Below are positions 1-4,473 of a stretch of 5,345 nt of DNA, piece by piece. The first letter of the stretch is position 1. Each line of letters starts with the position of its first letter. Under the pieces are notes generated by a model. It was not told the origin of the DNA. It did not search any database and saw only the letters and a list, made by a program, of their open reading frames with translations. A program made the position numbers and the translations under genes. Origin of the DNA: Betaproteobacteria bacterium (GTDB lineage Bacteria; Pseudomonadota; Gammaproteobacteria; Burkholderiales; SG8-39); the NCBI GenBank assembly GCA_005884335.1, contig VBCJ01000110.1, positions 1-5,345 of the forward strand, written 5' to 3'.

Positions 1-341
1 CCCGGGCCGGTGCGCCGCACCTCCAGATTTCGAACCTTCACGTCCTCCGTTTCGAATTCCTGGCGGGAGACGGCGTAGCCCAAGCCGGAGAGCCTTGCTT
101 CGATGTAACGCGCCGAACGCTCGAGCGCTTCGGGATGCCCGACATTGTGCTCTTCGCTCGCCACGGCGACGACGTGCGCCTTGAGGTTCGCGAGGAGCTG
201 CCGGTCGCCGACTCCGAGCGGCTGCAGCGGACCCCGGTGGCGCGTACCGGGCATCGCCGTCATGAACCAGACGGCGAACGCGACGAATGCAACGAGGATC
301 GAGAGGACGGTGAGTGCGATACGGACTCTCGCGGGCTTCAA
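1..341 (-). CDS. M28-family metallopeptidase, membrane-anchored N-terminal part (partial)
   Basis: The reading frame is open from 341 down to the left window edge (113 codons plus two bases), so only the N-terminus is present. Residues 2-7 are basic (K2, R5, R7), and residues 8-28 form one hydrophobic helix, a signal anchor or uncleaved signal. From about residue 48 the chain reads like the N-terminal region of M28 (aminopeptidase Y/S type) zinc peptidases: LLANLKAHVVAVASEEHNVG, then PEALERSARYIEARL, then GLGYAVSRQEFE and VRNLEVRRTG. That family hydrolyses N-terminal residues or dipeptides with two zinc ions; the zinc ligands lie beyond the window and cannot be checked. The only usable start after the upstream stop is TTG at 341-339, since the next in-frame ATG would cut through the hydrophobic helix. 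The frame follows the CBS gene's stop after a single codon, with no good Shine-Dalgarno, so translational coupling is likely. The family call is from motif memory and is moderately sure. Confidence 0.72.
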   Translation of the reverse strand, partial: MKPARVRIALTVLSILVAFVAFAVWFMTAMPGTRHRGPLQPLGVGDRQLLANLKAHVVAVASEEHNVGHPEALERSARYIEARLSGLGYAVSRQEFETEDVKVRNLEVRRTGP

Positions 342-344
342 AGG

Positions 345-779
345 CTATTCGGGCCAGTTCTTGATATAGCCCTTGAGCATGCGGTTCTCGAAGTCCTGCT
401 CCTCGAGCACCGCCTTGGCGACATCACGGAAGGAAATCACCCCGAGCAGCTTGTCGCGGTCCATGACCGGAAGATAGCGGGCGCCGGAGTCGATCATGGT
501 GCGCCGCAGGTCGCTCACTTCCATCGCGGGGCTCGCGGTCACCGGATCGCGCTCCATGATGTCGCGGACTCTTGCGTCGCCGAGCGCGCCGCGACCCTTG
601 TCGAGCGCCGACAGGATTTCCCCGAAAGTGAGCATTCCGACCATGCGGCCCTTGTCGATCACCACGAGCGAGCCCATGTTGTGCTGCGCCATGACCGAAA
701 CGGCCTCGGTCAGCTTGCCTTCGGGCGCGATGGTGAAGAGCGCGTTGCCTTTGACCTTGAGGATTTCGCTCACCTGCAT
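345..779 (-). CDS. small protein with a pair of CBS domains
   Basis: The protein has 144 residues and consists of two CBS repeats with almost nothing else: repeat 1 at about residues 5-60 (GSLVVIDKGRMVGMLTFGEI at 36-55) and repeat 2 at about 72-125 (RYLPVMDRDKLLGVISFRDV at 101-120). S116 and D119 in repeat 2 fit the usual ribose/phosphate-contacting positions; repeat 1 has T51 and E54 there. Such stand-alone pairs bind adenine nucleotides (AMP, ATP, SAM or NAD) and act as cytoplasmic energy or ligand sensors; which ligand applies here cannot be read. The tail ENRMLKGYI is typical of this class. The frame stays open upstream to 1055, but the ATG at 779-777 is preferred because it starts exactly at the domain edge and follows a strong ribosome-binding site (GGGAGGGGG, 792-784). 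It is cotranscribed with the peptidase gene downstream. Confidence 0.9.
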   Translation of the reverse strand: MQVSEILKVKGNALFTIAPEGKLTEAVSVMAQHNMGSLVVIDKGRMVGMLTFGEILSALDKGRGALGDARVRDIMERDPVTASPAMEVSDLRRTMIDSGARYLPVMDRDKLLGVISFRDVAKAVLEEQDFENRMLKGYIKNWPE

Positions 780-811
780 GGGTCCCCCTCCCGCTGCGTA
801 TTTTCCACGCG

Positions 812-841
812 ATAATACTCCCGCGCCCGAACCGATGCCAA
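812..841 (-). promoter_or_regulatory. sigma70-like promoter of the CBS-peptidase unit
   Basis: On the minus strand a -35 box TTGGCA (841-836, 5 of 6 to consensus) is followed after 18 bases by a -10 box TATTAT (817-812, 5 of 6). Transcription would begin near 805, leaving a leader of about 26 bases that includes the Shine-Dalgarno at 792-784 before the ATG at 779. The geometry fits the chosen start and argues against the longer open frame reaching up to 1055. It is read by eye and not tested. Confidence 0.6.
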
Positions 842-993
842 GCGCCACCGCGACGCAATGCAGGCGAGCATCGACCGGAAACCGCGCCCGCTCCAATAGG
901 AACGAATCGACGAACGACGCCATTTCGGGTTCGTAGCCTGCGGCGCAATCTGGTAAGGTTGTCTGCGCTGGAGCGACGAAGGCCAGATACCCC

Positions 994-1842
994 ATGCGAT
1001 TCGACTGGTCGAAAATGGGCAGAATCCCGCCGGCGGCGCTCGTCGAGGCGCGCAATCTCGCGCATCACGCGGCGCAATGGCCGGCCAAGGCCGCGCGTGC
1101 GAACCTGAGCGCGGTCCCCGACGACAGCCACTCCGCTTTCACCTGGGACGCGTCGCACGCGGCCCTGGTTTCCCGGGTGTTGCCGGCGAAAGGCGGCGGA
1201 GTTCGGGTCGGAATTCGCGTGGCAAGGCTCGAGCTCATCGTCACCAGCGGCGACAGCGTGCTCGATGCGTTCCAATTCGACGGCAAGACCGACGCGGCCG
1301 CGGGCGCCTGGATCGACTCCAAGCTGCACACGCTCGGCCTCAAGCCGGCAGGGAGGGTGAATCTACCGTATGCCTTGCCCGACCCCGCCGGCGGCCGGCC
1401 TCTCGCGCTCGGGATGCTGGGCCGGGAACTGGGAGAGCTTTCGCGCTGGTTCAGCGGCCCCGCCGAGGTGCTGGAAGAATTCGCAGGGAGGCTCGCCGGG
1501 CTGCGGCCCGGTCCCGGCCCGCTGTTGTGCTGGCCGCACCATTTCGATATGGCGACGCTCGTGCGGCTCGACGCGGGCGCGGGCGAGTCGGCGCGCTCGG
1601 TGGGCGTGGGAGTGTCGCCGGGGGACGAGTTCTACGCGCAACCCTATGTATACGTCAGTCCTTGGCCGCGTCTCCAAGGAAGCCTGCCCGATCTGCCGCC
1701 GCCCGGTCATTGGCGCACCGAAGGCTTCTTCGGCGCAGTGGTGACCGGCGAGGACATCTTGGCAATGAAGGATCGCGGGAAGGCGCTTCTCGCGTTCATC
1801 ACCGGAGCGTTCGAGATCGCTCGCGCGCGACTGGGCGCATAA
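994..1842 (+). CDS. conserved-looking soluble protein of unknown function, 282 residues
   Basis: I do not recognise this protein with confidence. It has no signal peptide and no membrane helix, so it should be cytoplasmic. Visible elements are a beta-rich stretch with VRVGIRVARLELIVTSGD at 70-87, a helix-rich middle (GRELGELSRWFSGPAEVLEEFAGRL, 143-167), and a distinctive C-terminal block. That block has WPHHFDMATLVRL at 180-192, VGVGVSPGDEFYAQPYVYVSPWP at 203-225 and a final helix LLAFITGAFEIARARL at 265-280. The order HFDMA, then a tyrosine-rich FY...PY.Y strand, then a C-terminal LL-F--GAFE helix reminds me of the DUF5996 layout (FDLAVTRF, FYAYAYP, LLAFLQSTYE), but this is a weak resemblance from memory. 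The ATG at 994 is the only usable start after an in-frame stop at 934; GAAGG at 978-982 is a distant Shine-Dalgarno. Only 27 bp separate it from the next gene, which suggests one transcript. Confidence 0.8.
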   Translation: MRFDWSKMGRIPPAALVEARNLAHHAAQWPAKAARANLSAVPDDSHSAFTWDASHAALVSRVLPAKGGGVRVGIRVARLELIVTSGDSVLDAFQFDGKTDAAAGAWIDSKLHTLGLKPAGRVNLPYALPDPAGGRPLALGMLGRELGELSRWFSGPAEVLEEFAGRLAGLRPGPGPLLCWPHHFDMATLVRLDAGAGESARSVGVGVSPGDEFYAQPYVYVSPWPRLQGSLPDLPPPGHWRTEGFFGAVVTGEDILAMKDRGKALLAFITGAFEIARARLGA

Positions 1843-1869
1843 ACGAGAGCAGACAGGGCTCAGGGCGAC

Positions 1870-2838
1870 ATGCACGCAAGAACAATCGCCTTTCCGCTTG
1901 CGCTCGTGTTATCGGCGCACGTCGCGGCAGTCCTCGCCCAGTCCTATCCGAGCCGGCCGCCGCGGCTCATCGTCGGATTCACCCCCGGCGGCGGCGTAGA
2001 CATCAACGCGCGGGTGCTTGCATCGAAGCTTTCCGAGCTCCTTCCCCAACAGGTGATCGTCGAGAACCGCCCCGGGGCGGGCACCAACATCGCGAACGAG
2101 TACGTCGCCAAGTCCGCGCCCGACGGGTATACGCTGCTCTTCAACAGCCCGGCGGTCGTCATCAACATGTCGCTCTACCGGAACCCGCCTTACGACGCCC
2201 TGCGGGATTTCGCCGGCGTGTCCGTATTCTCGGAGAGCACCAATATCCTGGTGGTGCCGGCGTCGCTTTCCGCAAGATCACTCAGGGAGCTGGTCGCGCT
2301 CGCGCGCGAGCGGCCCGGAGCGCTCAACTATTCCTCGGCGGGCGCCGGGTCGACGCAGCACCTCGCCGCGGAGCTCTTCAAGCTGCGCAGCGGGACCAGC
2401 ATCGTGCACATCCCCTACAAGGGCAGCGCGCCTTCGATCGCGGCGCTGCTCGCCGGGGAGGTCCAGCTCTCCTTCATCAACCCTGTCGCGGTCGGCCCGC
2501 ACGTGAAGTCGGGGCGCCTGCGCGCGCTCGCCGTGGCGGGCGCCAAGCGCACGGAGCTGATGCCCGAAGTGCCGACGATGAAGGAGGCGGGCGTCGAAGG
2601 CGTCGAGGTGCCGCTATGGTTCGGCCTGCTCGCGCCGGCTGCCACGCCGCGCGGGACAGTGCGCGCGCTCGCCGCCGCGGTCGCGAAGGCGGCAAACTCG
2701 CCCGACACGCGCAAACGGCTCCTCGAGCAGGGCGCCGAGCCCGTCGGCAGCGCGCCCGAGGAGTTCGACCGGCAGCTGCGCGAAGAGGTGGCGCGTTGGG
2801 CCGAGGTGGTGAAGATTTCCGGCGCGCGCGCCGATTGA
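1870..2838 (+). CDS. TctC/Bug-family periplasmic solute-binding protein (tripartite tricarboxylate transporter receptor)
   Basis: The product is 322 residues, the usual family length. Residues 1-23 form a Sec signal peptide, with likely cleavage after VLA (21-23), so it acts in the periplasm. Family marks follow in order: FTPGGGVDINAR at 37-48 (ligand-carboxylate loop), VENRPGAGTNIA at 64-75, PDGYTLL at 84-90, LNYSSAGAGSTQHLAAELF at 152-170, IPYKGSAP at 181-188 and VPTMKEAG at 234-241. Members bind carboxylates or small amides with high affinity and hand them to a TctA/TctB permease. Betaproteobacteria carry very many orphan copies without adjacent permease genes, as here, so the ligand cannot be inferred from context. 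The ATG at 1870 gives a proper signal peptide; the Shine-Dalgarno is poor (AGGG within 1862-1865), so coupling to the gene 27 bp upstream is plausible. A 12-bp self-complementary GC alternation overlaps the last codons. Confidence 0.95.
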   Translation: MHARTIAFPLALVLSAHVAAVLAQSYPSRPPRLIVGFTPGGGVDINARVLASKLSELLPQQVIVENRPGAGTNIANEYVAKSAPDGYTLLFNSPAVVINMSLYRNPPYDALRDFAGVSVFSESTNILVVPASLSARSLRELVALARERPGALNYSSAGAGSTQHLAAELFKLRSGTSIVHIPYKGSAPSIAALLAGEVQLSFINPVAVGPHVKSGRLRALAVAGAKRTELMPEVPTMKEAGVEGVEVPLWFGLLAPAATPRGTVRALAAAVAKAANSPDTRKRLLEQGAEPVGSAPEEFDRQLREEVARWAEVVKISGARAD

Positions 2839-3071
2839 TGTTCCGTCTCGCCCGCGACACCGCGGCGCCTAAATTGACTGCGTTCTGCGATATCTAATTC
2901 GCATTGCGCTCGTGTTTTGGTTATCGCCGTACTTCCTACCTTGACATCCGTTGGCGTAAACGAATACTTGTGCCTTCGGTCCCGGTTTCAGCACACAGCA
3001 CCGGAGGGCAACATCCTGCTCACCGGCGTCCCTCGGATTCCATCCAAAGATCGTTTCGGGATAGGCCCTAA
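2839..3071 (+). other. intergenic region before the response regulator gene
   Basis: These 233 bp contain no gene I can support. The sequence becomes clearly richer in A and T than the genes to the left. It holds an AATTGAC motif at 2872-2878 that recurs before both downstream genes, and a promoter candidate at 2941-2968. There is no convincing intrinsic terminator for the solute-receptor gene: no GC stem followed by a T-run is visible. Confidence 0.6.
2941..2968 (+). promoter_or_regulatory. candidate sigma70 promoter of the response-regulator unit
   Basis: A perfect -35 box TTGACA (2941-2946) is followed after 16 bases by AATACT (2963-2968, 4 of 6 to the -10 consensus). Transcription would begin near 2975, about 97 bases before the ATG at 3072. 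The perfect -35 box is the main support; the -10 box is mediocre and the spacer one base short of optimal. Confidence 0.45.
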
Positions 3072-3824
3072 ATGAAAGCTAATTTGCAAGACACCAAAAC
3101 CGCACCTCGTTGCGTGGTTCTCATCGCCAGCCCGACGGCGGGGGTGCGTAGCCAGTGGACCCAGGCGCTCAAGGACATGTACACCGTCCTTGATGTCGGC
3201 GAGCGAGGCTCTCTGGACCGAAGCCTGGCCGACCTCAAGCCGGATGTTCTGCTCCTCGATCTTGCCCTGCACCGGCTCGGGGGACTTGAGGGCGTCCAGG
3301 CCATCCGGCAACTGAGCCCCGAAACCAAGATCGTGCTCTTCGCCAGGTCCCCCAATGCGAAGGAGGGAATCTCCTTGCTTAAGGCAGGGGCCTGGGGATA
3401 TTGCGAAAAGGCGATCGAACCCTTGCGCCTCAGGAAAGTCGTGCTCATGCTCCAACAAGGCGAGGTTTGGGTGAAGCGAAACTTAATCCCTCACCTGATC
3501 GGCGAACTGGCGAGACTCACCCGGCTTCGAACGAAAGACTCTGCCAGCCACGAGACCCGACTCCGGAGCCTGACCCCCCGCGAACGCGAGGTTGTCTTGC
3601 TCATTGGCGAGGGCGTCAACAACAAGAAAATCGCAAGCCGGCTCACGATAACCGAGCACACCGTAAAGGCGCACCTGACGACCATCTTTCGGAAGCTCGG
3701 ACTTTCTGGCCGGGTCCAACTGGCCCTTTTGGCGAATGAGTCCGGCGGTCCAATCTCGCCTACGGCTTGGGAAAACCGCTCTGCGGGAGAGCCCCAAGGC
3801 TCCACCCGACCAAAGTCCAATTGA
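3072..3824 (+). CDS. NarL/LuxR-type response regulator with a degenerate receiver domain
   Basis: This 250-residue cytoplasmic transcription regulator has a receiver domain at about 14-130 and a LuxR-type helix-turn-helix at about 166-222. The HTH is textbook: LTPREREVVLLIGEGVNNKK, then IASRLTITEHTVKAHLTTIF and RKLGLSGRVQLALLA. In the receiver, D63 (VLLLDLAL) fits the phospho-acceptor and K113 the conserved lysine, and G71 is kept. However, the acidic pair after strand 1 is A19-S20, the Thr/Ser switch position is F90, and the Pro four residues after D63 is H67. Acid-pocket loss usually means no Mg-dependent phosphorylation, so the protein may act unphosphorylated or through a partner. A 28-residue polar tail follows the HTH. 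The ATG at 3072 has only a weak upstream GGGATAGG. The adjacent receiver-only gene shares the same interdomain linker style (GEVWVKRNLIPHLIGEL here). Targets are unknown; the cytochrome gene downstream is a natural guess. Confidence 0.93.
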   Translation: MKANLQDTKTAPRCVVLIASPTAGVRSQWTQALKDMYTVLDVGERGSLDRSLADLKPDVLLLDLALHRLGGLEGVQAIRQLSPETKIVLFARSPNAKEGISLLKAGAWGYCEKAIEPLRLRKVVLMLQQGEVWVKRNLIPHLIGELARLTRLRTKDSASHETRLRSLTPREREVVLLIGEGVNNKKIASRLTITEHTVKAHLTTIFRKLGLSGRVQLALLANESGGPISPTAWENRSAGEPQGSTRPKSN

Positions 3825-3841
3825 CCCGCAACCGCCTTGGG
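3766..3841 (+). promoter_or_regulatory. possible mutually exclusive stem-loops between the two regulator genes
   Basis: CTTGGG (3766-3771) can pair with CCCAAG (3793-3798), enclosing a smaller CCGC/GCGG hairpin (3776-3786). The same middle segment, as CCCAAGGC (3793-3800), can instead pair over 8 bp with GCCTTGGG (3834-3841), which sits just before the Shine-Dalgarno (3849-3854) of the receiver-only gene. The pairing is read directly from the sequence; a regulatory role is speculation. Confidence 0.25.
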
Positions 3842-3863
3842 CATATTAGAAGGGACTGATCAG

Positions 3864-4295
3864 ATGCTGCTGACCACTGTCCTCATCGCCGATTTTGAGA
3901 TGGCCGGCCGCGCCACCTGCCAGCGCCTTCTTCAGCTCGAGAAAAAAATCAAAGTTGTGGGCGAGGCGCGGTGCGGCCTCGAGGCCATGACGGCCGCCGC
4001 CAAACTGAAACCGCGCGTTCTTCTCCTGGATCCCAGTGGGGTGGCAGGCGAGGGCTTTTCCCTGGTCTCGACCATCCTGGAGAAAAGTCCGAAGACCAGG
4101 ATCATTCTGCTCAGCGAGCGTGCGTCCGATGCCGACATCCTGGACGCGCTCTCGCAGGGTGCCCTTGGCTACCTGGCAAAACCGGCACTCCCTGCCTATT
4201 TGACTAAGGCGGTGCGCGCGGTGGCCGCTGGAGAGGCCTGGGTGCCGCGGAGGATGGTGGGGAGGCTCATTGACCAACTGGCTCCTGGCCAGTAG
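3864..4295 (+). CDS. receiver-only response regulator (NarL-type receiver lacking the HTH domain)
   Basis: The 143-residue protein is one CheY-like receiver: D10 after strand 1, D56 (VLLLDPSG) as likely phospho-acceptor, G64 eight residues later, S84 at the Thr/Ser switch and K106-P107. The second acidic position is F11 (E12 follows) and the Pro after D56 is absent, so the Mg site is altered but may still work. The sequence ends in GEAWVPRRMVGRLIDQL (123-139), which matches the NarL-type receiver-to-HTH linker, and then stops. No HTH remnant follows in any forward frame I read, so it is a genuinely HTH-less relative and not a fresh frameshift. The ATG at 3864 is chosen because AGAAGGG (3848-3854) lies 9 bases upstream and residue 4 starts strand 1; a TTG at 3837 would add nine non-domain residues. 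It lies 39 bp after the LuxR-type regulator, probably in one transcript. Confidence 0.88.
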   Translation: MLLTTVLIADFEMAGRATCQRLLQLEKKIKVVGEARCGLEAMTAAAKLKPRVLLLDPSGVAGEGFSLVSTILEKSPKTRIILLSERASDADILDALSQGALGYLAKPALPAYLTKAVRAVAAGEAWVPRRMVGRLIDQLAPGQ

Positions 4296-4344
4296 GGGCA
4301 CACGGGAGCATAGGACCAAGGTGGCATAGACGAACCTCCAATTG

Positions 4345-4364
4345 ACGCATTTCCACGCATTCCC
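4345..4364 (+). repeat. 10-bp tandem repeat, candidate regulator site
   Basis: ACGCATTTCC is followed directly by ACGCATTCCC, two 10-bp units differing at one base. A 10-bp period is close to one helical turn, so both units face the same side of DNA, a common arrangement for a dimeric or cooperative DNA-binding protein such as the LuxR-type regulator encoded upstream. Only the repeat itself is seen; binding is inferred. Confidence 0.45.
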
Positions 4365-4391
4365 TCACACTTCGCGCCTGACTTTTACGGT

Positions 4392-4404
4392 ATGACGATG
4401 TCAT
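4392..4404 (+). promoter_or_regulatory. short palindrome, possible operator
   Basis: ATGAC-GAT-GTCAT is a perfect inverted repeat with 5-bp arms and a 3-bp centre, lying 64 bp before the cytochrome start codon. It could be an operator half-site pair. Arms this short arise by chance fairly often, so confidence is low. Confidence 0.25.
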
Positions 4405-4438
4405 TAGTGTAGTGCAGGTGATCGGCTTACATGGGGAG

Positions 4439-4473
4439 GGTCCTATGTTCTCTCACTAGGAGGTCCTATGTTC
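4439..4473 (+). repeat. duplicated ribosome-binding-site/start-codon unit
   Basis: The 12 bases GGTCCTATGTTC occur at 4439-4450 and again at 4462-4473, 23 bp apart. Each copy has a purine-rich Shine-Dalgarno just before it (GGGGAGGG at 4433-4440; AGGAGG at 4458-4463) and an ATG followed by TTC. The second ATG is the start of the cytochrome gene; the first opens a four-codon frame (see the mini-ORF entry). Confidence 0.7.
4445..4459 (+). CDS. possible four-residue leader mini-ORF (MFSH)
   Basis: The first copy of the repeated start unit encodes Met-Phe-Ser-His and then TAG. The stop at 4457-4459 overlaps the AGGAGG Shine-Dalgarno (4458-4463) of the cytochrome gene. A ribosome ending here would sit on the next initiation site, so re-initiation or occlusion could tune cytochrome translation. 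It may equally be a by-product of a 23-bp duplication with no function. Confidence 0.3.
   Translation: MFSH

Larger units (their letters stand above)
4296..4467 (+). other. leader/intergenic region before the cytochrome gene
   Basis: These 172 bp hold no protein gene beyond tiny open frames. They are AT-richer than the flanks and contain, in order, an AATTGAC motif (4340-4346), a 10-bp tandem repeat (4345-4364), a 13-bp palindrome (4392-4404) and a duplicated ribosome-binding/start unit (4439-4473). No convincing -35/-10 pair could be settled: TTGACG at 4342-4347 has no matching -10 box. No terminator with a T-run is visible after the receiver-only gene. Confidence 0.55.

Noticed and set aside
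780..1055. N-terminal extension of the CBS protein up to 1055 on the minus strand
   Set aside because: The extension shows no domain, overlaps the divergent gene at 994 and would place a good promoter and Shine-Dalgarno inside the gene; the ATG at 779 fits better.
2821..2832. GGCGCGCGCGCC self-complementary stretch at the end of the solute-receptor gene
   Set aside because: It is coding GC alternation with no loop and no T-run, so it is not a terminator.
1077..2897. 606-codon open frame on the plus strand across two genes
   Set aside because: It is an arginine- and alanine-rich shadow frame typical of GC-rich coding DNA; the real frames at 994-1842 and 1870-2838 carry family motifs and a signal peptide.
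2878..3075. Open frame of about 65 codons ending with TGA overlapping the ATG of the first regulator
   Set aside because: It has no ATG, only TTG starts, no Shine-Dalgarno before them and no recognisable motif; the overlap is probably accidental.
3821..3849. TTGACC, 17-base spacer, TATTAG as a promoter for the receiver-only gene
   Set aside because: Transcription would begin near 3856, after the Shine-Dalgarno at 3848-3854, leaving only about 8 untranslated bases; cotranscription with the upstream gene is simpler.
3837..3863. TTG at 3837 as start of the receiver-only protein
   Set aside because: It adds nine residues outside the receiver fold, while the ATG at 3864 has a well-spaced AGAAGGG.
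4278..4292. CTGGC/GCCAG hairpin at the end of the receiver-only gene as a terminator
   Set aside because: The stem is only 5 bp, lies before the stop codon and is followed by TAGGGG instead of a T-run.
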